This document shows, piece by piece, positions 1 through 9,803 of a DNA stretch of 64,000 nucleotides (its first letter is position 1; every line of letters starts with the position of its first letter). Location: positions 248,001 to 312,000 of the forward strand of contig NZ_SPHY01000003.1 of the NCBI RefSeq assembly GCF_004796535.1, read 5' to 3'. The stretch is from Sphingomonas flavalba. GTDB taxonomy: Bacteria; Pseudomonadota; Alphaproteobacteria; Sphingomonadales; Sphingomonadaceae. The translations under genes were made by a program, and so were the position numbers. Below the pieces are notes generated by a model. That model searched no databases. It worked only from the letters and a program-made list of their open reading frames with translations, and was not told the origin of the DNA.

Positions 1-924
1 TTCGCGCGCGTCGGCGTCGCTGTCGTTCTTGTCCTTCAGCATCACATATTCGAAGGTGATGCGTCGGGCGTTGTTGGCGCCGGGATAGGCGGCGCAGGCG
101 GCAAGCAGTTCCTCGATGCCGTATTTGCGGTTGATCGGCACGATCTCGTCACGCACGTCCTTGGTTACCGCGTGCAGCGATACCGCCAGGTTGACGCCGA
201 TCTCCTCACCGGCACGCGCCATCATCGGCACCACGCCCGACGTGCTGAGCGTAATCCGGCGGCGCGACAGGGCCAGACCGTCGCCGTCCATGACGATCTT
301 CAGCGCGTCGCGGACATTGTCGAAATTATAGAGCGGCTCGCCCATTCCCATCATCACGATGTTGGTCAGCATCCGCCCGTCGGGCGACGACGGCCATTCG
401 CCGAGCGAATCGCGGGCCAGCATCACCTGCCCGACGATCTCGCCGGGGGTCAGGTTGCGGACCAGCCGCATCGTGCCGGTGTGGCAGAAGCGACAGTTCA
501 GGGTGCAGCCGACCTGGCTGGAAACGCAGAGCGTCCCGCGGTCGGCGTCGGGGATGAACACCGCTTCATATTCCTGCGCGTCGTCGGAACGCAGCAGCCA
601 TTTGCGGGTACCGTCGGTCGAGACCTGCGCCTCCACCACCTGCGGCCGGCCGACGACGAAGCGCTGCTCCAGCCAGCCGCGCATGTCCTTGGCGATGTCG
701 GTCATCACCGCGAAATCGGTGGCGCCGCGATTGTAGATCCAGTGCCACAACTGCTTGGCGCGGAGTTTGGCTTGCTTCGTCTCCATCTGCGATTCGAGCA
801 GCGCCTCGCGGATCTGCAGCTTCGACAGACCGACGAGATCGATGCGGCCGTCGGCGCGCGGCGTCGCAACGCGTGGAGCGACGACCGGGTCGACGAGGCC
901 GGGAATGGACATGGGCACGTTCAT
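1..924 (-). CDS. rlmN: 23S rRNA (adenine-C2)-methyltransferase RlmN, 3' end cut by window edge
   Basis: Radical-SAM enzyme that methylates C2 of A2503 in 23S rRNA (and A37 of some tRNAs) in the cytoplasm. About 308 codons are visible and the C-terminus lies beyond the left edge. The radical-SAM cysteine motif CTLNCRFC is followed by [16 protein letters not shown], then the [14 protein letters not shown] and [10 protein letters not shown] blocks typical of the family. The N-terminal part ([25 protein letters not shown]) matches the RlmN leader domain. I place the start at the ATG at 924 because it precedes the conserved N-terminus. The gene follows a small exported-protein gene on the same strand with a 35-base gap, so the two may be co-transcribed. 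Identity is seen from motifs; the exact start is inferred. Confidence 0.95.
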   Translation of the reverse strand, partial: MNVPMSIPGLVDPVVAPRVATPRADGRIDLVGLSKLQIREALLESQMETKQAKLRAKQLWHWIYNRGATDFAVMTDIAKDMRGWLEQRFVVGRPQVVEAQVSTDGTRKWLLRSDDAQEYEAVFIPDADRGTLCVSSQVGCTLNCRFCHTGTMRLVRNLTPGEIVGQVMLARDSLGEWPSSPDGRMLTNIVMMGMGEPLYNFDNVRDALKIVMDGDGLALSRRRITLSTSGVVPMMARAGEEIGVNLAVSLHAVTKDVRDEIVPINRKYGIEELLAACAAYPGANNARRITFEYVMLKDKNDSDADARE

Positions 925-959
925 GACCGGCGGCCCTTAGGCCAAAAGGCGGACATTTT

Positions 960-1454
960 CTACCGTCGCCGCCGCCCGCAGCCGAGCGCGGCGGCATCGA
1001 TCGCCGTCGCGGCCCCGCGCAGGCGGTAACTGTCGGTAAAGCTGCCGCCGTTCTTGCCCCGGCTCGTCACCCGCAGCGTGCCGCCATTGCGCATTGCCGC
1101 GACGATCGCCGCGTCGGTCCGCGCATCGGGCGCCCAGGCGTCGACCCGGCCCGCGACCAGCGCGAAACGGCGGTCGCCGATGCTGAGCGCCACCGGCGCA
1201 TCCTGCCCCCGTTCGTGACTGAGGCGGATGTGGAGTTGGTTGCGCGCGCCGATAGTCGGCCAAAAGGCGATGCTGGCGAACGGCTTCCATGCGGCGGACG
1301 ACCGGCGCAGCGGCTGGGCGATGGCGAAGCAGCGCGGTGGCCGGTCGTCGCGGAACGCGCCCCACCCCTCGAACACGCCCAGCGAATCACGTGCCGACGC
1401 CGCGGTCGCAACCAGTGCCAACAGCAGCGCGGCGTAGGGCTTCAGGCCTGGCAT
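960..1454 (-). CDS. exported protein, probably invasion-associated locus B (IalB) family
   Basis: A 164-residue protein with a clear Sec signal peptide (MPGLKPYAALLLALVATAASA, cleavage after about residue 21). The mature part starts with a GVFEGWGAF...CFAIAQP segment, has a central beta-rich region (LSIGDRRFALVAGR) and ends with a second cysteine close to the arginine-rich tail. Two well-spaced cysteines and a tryptophan near the start suggest the periplasmic IalB fold, but no catalytic motif is visible. It sits directly upstream of rlmN on the same strand. The family assignment is by general resemblance only; role unknown. Confidence 0.65.
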   Translation of the reverse strand: MPGLKPYAALLLALVATAASARDSLGVFEGWGAFRDDRPPRCFAIAQPLRRSSAAWKPFASIAFWPTIGARNQLHIRLSHERGQDAPVALSIGDRRFALVAGRVDAWAPDARTDAAIVAAMRNGGTLRVTSRGKNGGSFTDSYRLRGAATAIDAAALGCGRRRR

Positions 1455-1652
1455 GCCCGCCCCAATACCGCCGCATCGATGAACCGGCGTTCAGAAAGGC
1501 TGGCTTTGGCCGCGTGCATGGCCCGTTTCATCTCCGGAATGTGCCCCCGATGCAACAGGCGGGGCTGTTGTCTGAGGTTCATGCAACGCCCGCCCGCTTC
1601 ATGCGATTGGAGCGGCTCGCCGATGTTCTGGCGAACACCAAGGAGTTGTTTA

Positions 1653-2237
1653 ATGCGTACTCTCATTCTTGCCGCCCTGTTCGCGACCGCCGCCGCCAGC
1701 CCGGCTCTGGCCCAGCCGGCCGGCAATGCGCCGTTCACCGGTCTGCGCATCGAGGGCCTGGTCGGTTATGACCACGTCAAGAATCACGGCTATGGCGACA
1801 ACGACGTCGCTTACGGCCTGGGTGCCGGCTACGACATGCAGATGGGCCGCGCCGTCGTCGGCGGTGAGGTCGAATATATGGATTCGGGCGCCAAGGGCTG
1901 CGAGACCGACTTCGCTGTGACCGGCGACAAGATCTGCGGCAGCGCGCGGCGCGACCTGTATGCCGGCGCCCGTGTCGGCGCGGAGGTGTCGCCGGGCATG
2001 CTGCTCTATGCCAAGGCCGGCTATACCAACGCTCGCGTCGCCACCCGTTACGACGGCGTGACCGGCGGTCCGGCCAGCTTCCGCGACAAGACGGACCTGG
2101 ACGGCGTGCGCGTCGGCGCGGGTGCGGAATACGCGCTCAGCCCGAACAGCTTCGTCAAGGCCGAGTACCGTTATTCCAACTATGAGAAGGGCGTTTCGCG
2201 CCAGCAGGTGCTGGGCGGCTTCGGCTTCCGCTTCTAA
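1653..2237 (+). CDS. outer-membrane beta-barrel protein (opacity/Omp25-like porin family)
   Basis: A 194-residue protein with signal peptide MRTLILAALFATAAASPALA and alternating hydrophobic/polar strands throughout the mature part, ending in GFGFRF, whose terminal Phe is the usual BAM-recognition residue. Strand motifs such as VGYDHVKNHGYG, YDLYAGARVG-like turns and SFVKAEYRYSNY resemble small 8-stranded outer-membrane barrels. The start is set at 1653 because AAGGAG lies 7 bases upstream and the signal peptide begins there; the frame is open much further upstream but is non-coding there. A terminator follows. Function beyond envelope structure is not evident. Confidence 0.85.
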   Translation: MRTLILAALFATAAASPALAQPAGNAPFTGLRIEGLVGYDHVKNHGYGDNDVAYGLGAGYDMQMGRAVVGGEVEYMDSGAKGCETDFAVTGDKICGSARRDLYAGARVGAEVSPGMLLYAKAGYTNARVATRYDGVTGGPASFRDKTDLDGVRVGAGAEYALSPNSFVKAEYRYSNYEKGVSRQQVLGGFGFRF

Positions 2238-2267
2238 ACGGGACAGCGGCTCGAAAAACCGCAGTCG

Positions 2268-2299
2268 AAGGGGTCGGGGCGCTTGCTCCGGCCCCTTTT
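2268..2299 (+). terminator. intrinsic terminator after the outer-membrane barrel gene
   Basis: Stem AAGGGGTCGG (2268-2277) pairs with CCGGCCCCTT (2288-2297), with one G-T pair, across a 10-base loop and leads into four Ts (2296-2299). It lies 30 bases after the stop codon and before dnaN. Confidence 0.75.
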
Positions 2300-2385
2300 C
2301 TCGTTAATGAAGATGCCCCGGAAAGGGGCGTGCCGTGCCCCGGTCCGGCCAATCGACTATGGGGCCGGACGCCCCGGGGGAAGAG

Positions 2386-3498
2386 ATGAAGGCGACGATC
2401 GAACGCGCAACGCTGCTCAAGAGCCTGGGCCACGTCCAGTCCGTGGTCGAGCGGCGTAACACCATTCCGATCCTGTCCAACGTGCTGATCGAGGCGACCG
2501 CGGACGGCGCGATCCGCCTGATGGCGACCGACCTCGACCTGCAGATCGTCGACAGCGTCGCCGCCGCCGTCGACCAGCCGGGCGCGACCACGGTTTCGGC
2601 CCACACCCTGTTCGATATCGTGCGCAAGCTGCCGGAAGGCAGCCAGGTCGCCCTCCACGCCGCCGACGGCAAGATGCAGGTCAACGCCGGCCGCGCCCGC
2701 TTCAACCTGGCGACGCTGCCGCGCGACGATTTCCCGGTGATCGCGGAAGGTGAACTGCCGACCCGGTTCGAGCTGCCGGCGGCGACGCTGCGCCAGATCA
2801 TCGACAAGACCCGCTTCGCGATCTCGACCGAGGAGACGCGCTACTATCTGAACGGTATCTTCCTGCACGTGTCGGACGAAGCGCAGCCGGTATTGAAGGC
2901 GGCAGCGACCGACGGCCACCGGCTGGCGCGGGTAACGGTGCCCCGGCCCGACGGCGCGGAAGGGATGCCGGACGTGATCGTGCCGCGCAAATGCGTCGCG
3001 GAGTTGCGCAAGCTGCTCGACGAAGTCGACGGTTCCGTCGAACTGTCGCTGTCGCCGACCAAGATCCGCTTCGGCCTCGGCGCCGCGATCCTGACGTCGA
3101 AGCTGATCGACGGCACCTTCCCCGATTATTCGCGGGTGATCCCAACCGGCAACGACAAGATCCTGAAGATCGACCCCAAAAGCTTCATGGAGGGCGTCGA
3201 TCGCGTCGCCACCATCGCCAGCGAGAAGACGCGCGCGGTCAAGATGGCGCTCGACCGCGACAAGATCACCCTGTCGGTGACCTCGCCGGAAAACGGCACC
3301 GCATCGGAGGAAGTCCCCGGCGACTACAGCGCCCAGACCTTCGAGATCGGGTTCAACGCCCGCTACCTGCTCGACATTCTGGGCCAGGTCGAGGGCGATC
3401 TGGTCGAGGTGCATCTGGCCGATGCCGCCGCGCCAACGCTAATTCGCGAGAACGACAAGGCGCCGGCGCTTTACGTGCTGATGCCGATGCGGGTCTGA
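2386..3498 (+). CDS. dnaN: DNA polymerase III subunit beta (sliding clamp)
   Basis: 370 residues, the normal length for an alphaproteobacterial beta clamp. It forms the ring that tethers Pol III to DNA. The start MKATIERATLLKSLGHVQSV is the standard clamp N-terminus; the ATG at 2386 follows GGGGGAAGAG. Typical blocks are RRNTIPILSNVLIEA, the central TRFAISTEETRYYLNGI and the C-terminal end in ALYVLMPMRV, where the family has the conserved MPMR(V/L). dnaN and recF are near each other, interrupted by an opposing gene, and dnaA is not in the window, so this need not be the replication origin. Confidence 0.97.
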   Translation: MKATIERATLLKSLGHVQSVVERRNTIPILSNVLIEATADGAIRLMATDLDLQIVDSVAAAVDQPGATTVSAHTLFDIVRKLPEGSQVALHAADGKMQVNAGRARFNLATLPRDDFPVIAEGELPTRFELPAATLRQIIDKTRFAISTEETRYYLNGIFLHVSDEAQPVLKAAATDGHRLARVTVPRPDGAEGMPDVIVPRKCVAELRKLLDEVDGSVELSLSPTKIRFGLGAAILTSKLIDGTFPDYSRVIPTGNDKILKIDPKSFMEGVDRVATIASEKTRAVKMALDRDKITLSVTSPENGTASEEVPGDYSAQTFEIGFNARYLLDILGQVEGDLVEVHLADAAAPTLIRENDKAPALYVLMPMRV

Positions 3499-3504
3499 CC
3501 GGCG

Positions 3505-4029
3505 CTATTCCGCCGGCTTGCGCTGCGGCGCGGCCGGCGGTTTGCACCCTTTCTGCCGGCCGATCCCTTTCAGGAATCCCCGCCGGGTCAGCCCCGCGTC
3601 GACCGCCAGATTATAGGCGCGATCCGCCTTCTCGGCACCGGAAACATAACGGACCAGCCCCCGGAACGGGATCAGGCCGTTGACCACCGCCTTGCCGACC
3701 GCGCCAGCACCTTCTTCCCGCTTCTGGTCGCGCGTCGCGGGCGGCAGCGGCGGCGCGTCGAAATCTTCGCCCAGCGCGGCATCCAGCTCGGCGATGGCGG
3801 CGACCAGCGCCTTGCAGCTGCGGGTGTCGTCGCCGGCATAGGGGTCGATGACCGCCTGCTCCAGCACCGGTGCGATCTCCCGTTTCTTCAGATTGGTGTC
3901 GGACAGCGGCTGGGTGGCGATCTCGCCCGCCTGCCGGTCGAACGACTTCGGCTTCTGCGGCGGCTGGGCCATGGCGGGCATGGCAAGGGCCAGCAGCGTC
4001 AGCCCGGCAGCAAGCGATCGATGAGGCAT
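3505..4029 (-). CDS. exported protein of unknown function
   Basis: 174 residues with signal peptide MPHRSLAAGLTLLALAMPAMAQ. The mature part is charged, probably helical, with cysteines near the middle (DDTRSCKALV) and near the C-terminus (RQKGCKPP) that could pair in the periplasm. No enzymatic motif recognised. It is transcribed against dnaN and recF and sits in the gap between them; its stop lies six bases after the dnaN stop. It could be a conserved sphingomonad hypothetical protein, which I infer from the organised signal peptide and codon usage rather than from a known family. Confidence 0.75.
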   Translation of the reverse strand: MPHRSLAAGLTLLALAMPAMAQPPQKPKSFDRQAGEIATQPLSDTNLKKREIAPVLEQAVIDPYAGDDTRSCKALVAAIAELDAALGEDFDAPPLPPATRDQKREEGAGAVGKAVVNGLIPFRGLVRYVSGAEKADRAYNLAVDAGLTRRGFLKGIGRQKGCKPPAAPQRKPAE

Positions 4030-4135
4030 CAGCGGATATCCTTACGCGCAACGAACCGGCAGCTTGTCCCGGGTCGCCCCTGCTGGCAAGCATTGACGAT
4101 TTGAGCCGCGGCGCGGCTTCGCCTACCAAGCGGCG

Positions 4136-5206
4136 GTGCCGATCGACCGTCTCGCCCTCACCGATTTCCGCTCCTACGCCGACGCGCTGATCGCGCCGGG
4201 CCCCGGCATGGTCGTGCTGACCGGGGAGAATGGTGCCGGCAAGACCAACATATTGGAGGCGGTATCGCTGCTCGCCCCAGGGCGCGGGATGCGTGGCGCA
4301 ACGCTTGGTGAGATGGCGCACAGCGAGGGCGCCGGTGGCTTCGCGGTCGCCGCGCGGGTCAGCGGGACGGAGATCGGCACCGGCACGCTCGCCGCCCAGC
4401 CGGAACGCCGGCTGGTGCGGATCAACGGCGCTCCAGCGGCGGCGGCGGCGCTTGGCGAATGGCTCTCGATCCTGTGGCTGACCCCGGCGATGGACCGGCT
4501 GTTCTCCGAAGCGGCGGGCGGGCGCCGGCGCTTTCTCGACCGGCTGGCGCTGGCGCTGGTGCCGGACCATGCCGGGCATGCCACCCGCTACGACGCGGCG
4601 ATGCGGGCGCGCAACAAGCTGCTCGCCACCGATGCTGCACCGGACGCCGCCTGGCTGAGCGCGCTGGAGGCACGCATGGCTGAACATGGCTCCGCGCTCG
4701 GCGCCGCGCGTGCACTGGTAACGGCGGCACTCGGCGAGCGGCTGGCGGCGGCGCCGGAAGGGCCGTTCGCCCGCGCCGGACTGGCGCTCGCCGGCTGGGA
4801 CGATACCGATCCCGGCGCGTTCGCCGCCGCCCTCGCCGCCGGGCGCGGGCGGGACGCCGCGGCCGGGCGGACGCTGGTCGGGCCACACCGCGCCGACCTG
4901 ATCGTCACCCATCTCGGCAAGGGGCAGCCGGCGGCACGCTGTTCGACCGGCGAGCAGAAGGCGCTACTACTCGGCATCGTCCTCGCCCATGCCGATCTGG
5001 TGGCGGAACGCGCCGGGCGGCGGCCGGTGCTGCTGCTCGACGAGGTCGCGGCGCATCTCGACCCGGCGCGGCGGGCGGCGCTGTTCACCCGGCTGGCCGA
5101 CGGCGGCGGCCAGGTGTGGATGACCGGCACGGAGGCATCGCTGTTCGCCGGCATCGGCGCCGCCACCCTGTTGAGCGTCGCCGACGGCCGGGTGAGCGGC
5201 CGCTGA
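4136..5206 (+). CDS. recF: DNA replication and repair protein RecF
   Basis: SMC-like ATPase that helps load RecA at gaps through RecFOR. 356 residues. N-terminal [14 protein letters not shown], Walker [10 protein letters not shown] at about residue 30, signature region [18 protein letters not shown] and Walker [14 protein letters not shown] near residue 300. The chosen start is a GTG (4136), where homologues begin just before the LxxFRSY motif. Close to dnaN, as in many bacteria, although an opposing gene separates them. No unusual features. Confidence 0.95.
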   Translation: MPIDRLALTDFRSYADALIAPGPGMVVLTGENGAGKTNILEAVSLLAPGRGMRGATLGEMAHSEGAGGFAVAARVSGTEIGTGTLAAQPERRLVRINGAPAAAAALGEWLSILWLTPAMDRLFSEAAGGRRRFLDRLALALVPDHAGHATRYDAAMRARNKLLATDAAPDAAWLSALEARMAEHGSALGAARALVTAALGERLAAAPEGPFARAGLALAGWDDTDPGAFAAALAAGRGRDAAAGRTLVGPHRADLIVTHLGKGQPAARCSTGEQKALLLGIVLAHADLVAERAGRRPVLLLDEVAAHLDPARRAALFTRLADGGGQVWMTGTEASLFAGIGAATLLSVADGRVSGR

Positions 5207-5212
5207 GGCGGA

Positions 5213-6847
<1,635 letters not shown>

Positions 6848-7042
6848 GCGGAACCTCCCGGATAGCAGCCAGTCTTCCTAAGGCGCGATGCCACCGAATC
6901 AAAGGCTTGTCGGTGCCGCGCGGCGCCATCCCGAAATGGGAAAGCGGGGCGCAGGCGCCAAACGACATCGCTTTCCCCGCCGCCGATCGGCGGTTAGGAT
7001 CGCGGCCGGCGACGGGCGCCGGGGACGGACGGCGGAGGACGA

Positions 7043-8206
7043 ATGACCAGACATGGCTTTATCGGCGCGGCTTTGCTGCTGACCCTGGGCGTCAGCGGCT
7101 GTGCCGATGCGGCACCGCTGCCGAGGGTGATCACCAACACCGTCGAGCTGGACCGGGCGCTGGAGCAGGCGAAGGGCGGCGAGCGCATTGTCCTTGCCCC
7201 CGGCAATTACGGCATCAGCCTCGCCAACCGCCAGTTCACCGCGCCGGTGACGATCACCTCGCAATCGCGCGACGCCATCGCCCAGATCAGCCGTTTCATG
7301 GTCAAGAACGTCAGCAACCTGACCTTCGAGCGCGTCGCGATCGGCCGGCCGCTGAACGCCGGCGAGCCGGGCTACAGCCGGCTGGCCGACCTGATCGAAT
7401 CCCGCAACATCCTGTTCGACCATGTCGATTTCCACGGGTCGAAGGACGGCAACCCGGCCAATGACGGCTGGGGGCTGTACATCCTTGGCGGCAGCAAGGT
7501 GACGGTGCGCCGCTCCGCATTCAGCGAATTGACGCGCGGCGCGGTGTCGTCGCGGATCACCGGCCTGAAATTCGAAGGCAATTCCTTCACCACCATCGCC
7601 AGCGACGGCAGCAATTTCGCCGCGGTCGACGATGTCGAGATCGTCGGCAACTGCTTCACCGGCTTCTCGCCGCAGCCCGGCGACCACCCCGATGCCATCC
7701 AGTTCTGGACGCAGGGACAGACCAGGGGGTCGAGCCGGGTCCGCATTGCCGACAACCAGCTGTTCCAGGGTGACGGCGAGGGGTTCCAGGGCATCTTCAT
7801 CGGCGGCGAGCCGGGCAAGCGGCACAGCAAGTTCGAGATCGTCAACAACCTGATCTATGTGCAGGACCAGTATCACGGCATCGCCGTCGCCGACGCCGAC
7901 GACGTCCTGATCGCCGATAACACGGTGGTGTCGATTCCCGACCACCGGCCACTATGGATATCGGTGCTGCGGGTCGGCAATGCCGAGATACGCGGCAATA
8001 TCACCGACCGCATCCTCAACCGCGAAAGCAACGCGATCCGCCTTGCCGACAACACCGTGCTGGACGAATCGCCGGGCGCGCGCGGCAAGCTGAAAGACCT
8101 GCGGGCCGGGGCGGCGGCCAGCGCCGCCGGGCTGACGATCAGCGGGCGCGGCTATCAGGGAGCGCCGCACCAGTGCGGGGCCGGCACCGGCGCACGGGCC
8201 GACTGA
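7043..8206 (+). CDS. right-handed beta-helix lipoprotein (pectate-lyase-like fold)
   Basis: 387 residues. The N-terminal stretch ending in LGVSGC is a lipoprotein signal (lipobox VSG-C), so the protein is probably lipid-anchored. The body shows repeated short strand-turn units with asparagine/valine ladders (VSNLTFERVAIG, LKFEGNSFTTIA, VEIVGNCFTGFS, FEIVNNLIYVQ, VLIADNTVVSI, AEIRGNITDRI), typical of parallel beta-helices. The segment GDHPDAIQFWTQG resembles Asp-rich active-site turns of polysaccharide lyases. It could be a polysaccharide lyase or a carbohydrate-binding structural protein; substrate cannot be told. It stands alone between the divergent M28 peptidase gene and gapR. Confidence 0.8.
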   Translation: MTRHGFIGAALLLTLGVSGCADAAPLPRVITNTVELDRALEQAKGGERIVLAPGNYGISLANRQFTAPVTITSQSRDAIAQISRFMVKNVSNLTFERVAIGRPLNAGEPGYSRLADLIESRNILFDHVDFHGSKDGNPANDGWGLYILGGSKVTVRRSAFSELTRGAVSSRITGLKFEGNSFTTIASDGSNFAAVDDVEIVGNCFTGFSPQPGDHPDAIQFWTQGQTRGSSRVRIADNQLFQGDGEGFQGIFIGGEPGKRHSKFEIVNNLIYVQDQYHGIAVADADDVLIADNTVVSIPDHRPLWISVLRVGNAEIRGNITDRILNRESNAIRLADNTVLDESPGARGKLKDLRAGAAASAAGLTISGRGYQGAPHQCGAGTGARAD

Positions 8207-8307
8207 GCACCGCCACCCGCCACGGCGGATTCTGGCATTATCCACGGATTCCCGGCGTTCGGGCGATTCCGCTTCACGGCGAATTGCCCTGGAGCGAGCT
8301 GCGCTAC

Positions 8308-8351
8308 TGTCCGCTTTAGGCGGCACCAGCCGATTCCGCTTCAAGCGGACA
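8308..8351 (+). repeat. 44-base palindromic intergenic repeat, copy A
   Basis: Outer arms TGTCCGCTT and AAGCGGACA are perfect inverted repeats, with an inner GGC-ACCA-GCC hairpin. The copy at 53226-53269 is identical when reverse-complemented except for the four central bases, which read TGGT there. Looks like a REP-type element. Confidence 0.85.
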
Positions 8352-8397
8352 GACTCTAAACCCGGCACAGGCTGCTTATTCTCATTCTTCGGTATCG

Positions 8398-8452
8398 CAT
8401 CGTCGATCGCGAAAAACCGGTTCCCACTTTTTGGCACGATGCTCTAGAGCCG
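8398..8452 (+). repeat. second intergenic repeat-like block upstream of gapR
   Basis: The stretch containing AAAACCGGTTCCCACTTTTT followed by a GCACGATGCTCTAG end resembles a dispersed intergenic element that I recall from many alphaproteobacterial genomes. There is only one copy in this window, so repeat status rests on recognition. It lies just before the gapR ribosome-binding site and may contribute to its upstream region. Confidence 0.45.
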
Positions 8453-8480
8453 GCGCTTCATTCCAGACAGGAGCACAACA

Positions 8481-8720
8481 ATGAGCGACATTATCGCGGC
8501 GGACCAGCTTCGCCTGTTCATCGAGCGCATCGAGCGGCTCGAGGAAGAGAAGAAGGGCATCGCCGACGATATTCGCGACGTTTATTCCGAAGCGAAGTCG
8601 CAAGGCTATGACAGCAAGACGATGCGCCAGATCGTCCGCCTGCGCCGGATGGAGAAGCACGTCCGCGAGGAGGCCGACGCGCTGCTCGAAACCTACCGCA
8701 CCGCGCTCGGCCTGGCCTGA
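8481..8720 (+). CDS. gapR: GapR-family nucleoid-associated DNA-binding protein (DUF2312)
   Basis: 79 residues, almost all helical and rich in charged residues, matching the small GapR/DUF2312 family across its length ([45 protein letters not shown]). In Caulobacter GapR binds overtwisted AT-rich DNA ahead of replication and transcription and stimulates type II topoisomerases. The start is the ATG at 8481, preceded by ACAGGAGCACAAC. It converges with the tadC end of the pilus operon across a GC-rich hairpin. Confidence 0.93.
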   Translation: MSDIIAADQLRLFIERIERLEEEKKGIADDIRDVYSEAKSQGYDSKTMRQIVRLRRMEKHVREEADALLETYRTALGLA

Positions 8721-8724
8721 GCGC

Positions 8725-8780
8725 GGCGGGCCGGGAAGGCGCCCGCTGCGAAGCGAAGCCGGCGCGCCCGGCCGGCCGCC
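8725..8780. terminator. possible bidirectional hairpin between gapR and tadC
   Basis: GC-rich arms GGCGGGCCGGG (8725-8735) and CCCGGCCGGCCGCC (8767-8780) can pair imperfectly between two convergent genes. No T tract follows, so termination is inferred from position only. Confidence 0.4.
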
Positions 8781-9785
8781 CTAGTGCTGGTTCAGGAACG
8801 AGTCGGAGATCGAGCAGGCGGCCGGGCCGAGAATGACGATGAACAGCACCGGCAGGATGAAGCAGATCAGCGGCACGGTCATGATCGCCGGCAGCCGCGC
8901 CGCCTTTTCCTCCGCCCGCATCATCCGCTCGTTGCGGAATTCCGCCGATAGCACGCGCAGCGCCGAGGCGAGCGGCGTGCCGTATTTCTCGGTCTGGATC
9001 ATTGTCGTGACGACGCCGCGCACCGCTTCCAGATCAACCCGGTTGGCGAGATTCTCGAACGCCTGACGCCGTTCGGTGAGAAAGCCCAGCTCGATCGAGG
9101 TCAGCATGAACTCGTCGCCAAGCTCGGGATAGCCGCGGCCCAGTTCGCGCGCGACCCGGCCGAAGGCGGCGTCGACGGTCAGGCCGGCTTCGGCGCAGAT
9201 GACCAGCAGGTCGAGCGCGTCGGGCAGGCCCTTGCGAATCGCGGTGCTGCGCTTGGTGATCTGGTTCTTCAGCCAGATGTCGGGCGCCTTGTACGAGCCG
9301 ATCAGCACGCCGGCGACGAGGAAGAATTTCTTCATCGGCGACCAGGCCGGGAAATAGTCGATGCCGTAGACGAGCAGCAGGATGAAGCCGCCCGCGACCA
9401 GCGGGATGACCAGCCGGCCGAAGATGACGGCGACCGCCGCGTCCTTCGAGCGGATACCGGCCTGCATCAGCTTTTTCTGCGCCGCCTTCAGCTGTTCGTC
9501 CTGCAGCACCTTCAGGCTGCCCAGGAACGAGCGCATCCGCTGTGTCGTCGCGCTTTTGGCGCCGAGCTTCGCCCGGCGGCGCGAGGCCGGGGCGGTGATG
9601 CCGGCCTTCAACTGCTCGCGGCGGTCGTTCAGCGCCTTGACCCGGCGGGCCATCGGATCGCGCACCGTCGTCGCCGCATAGAGCGCGACCAGCACGAAGA
9701 AGGTGGCGACCGCCGACAGCAGCGTCGCGACCCAGAGGACGTCGACACCCAGCAGCGTCGGACCAGCGGCAGGAATTTCACCCAT
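8781..9785 (-). CDS. tadC: Tad pilus assembly inner-membrane protein TadC (T2SSF family)
   Basis: 334 residues. Inner-membrane platform protein of the Tad (Flp) type IVb pilus. Hydrophobic segments lie near residues 12-35, about 125-165 and at the C-terminus (IMTVPLICFILPVLFIVILG), around a cytoplasmic T2SSF domain with KGLPDALDLLVICAEAGLTVDAAFGRVARELG, the family's conserved block. It is the last gene of the cpa/tad operon, 18 bases after tadB. No TPR gene (tadD) follows; the next gene is gapR on the other strand. Confidence 0.93.
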   Translation of the reverse strand: MGEIPAAGPTLLGVDVLWVATLLSAVATFFVLVALYAATTVRDPMARRVKALNDRREQLKAGITAPASRRRAKLGAKSATTQRMRSFLGSLKVLQDEQLKAAQKKLMQAGIRSKDAAVAVIFGRLVIPLVAGGFILLLVYGIDYFPAWSPMKKFFLVAGVLIGSYKAPDIWLKNQITKRSTAIRKGLPDALDLLVICAEAGLTVDAAFGRVARELGRGYPELGDEFMLTSIELGFLTERRQAFENLANRVDLEAVRGVVTTMIQTEKYGTPLASALRVLSAEFRNERMMRAEEKAARLPAIMTVPLICFILPVLFIVILGPAACSISDSFLNQH

Positions 9786-9803
9786 GACGAACGCCTTCTC
9801 CGC

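Noticed and set aside
1215-1652. N-terminal extension of the outer-membrane barrel gene
   Set aside because: The upstream frame lacks a signal peptide and overlaps the exported-protein gene antisense; the start at 1653 has a good AAGGAG and a signal peptide.
2155-3414. A 419-codon open frame antisense to dnaN
   Set aside because: dnaN is unambiguous and the antisense translation shows no recognisable domain or ribosome-binding site.
8238-8246. TTATCCACG, one mismatch from a DnaA box
   Set aside because: A single isolated box with no AT-rich unwinding region or other boxes nearby does not support an origin, despite dnaN and recF upstream.
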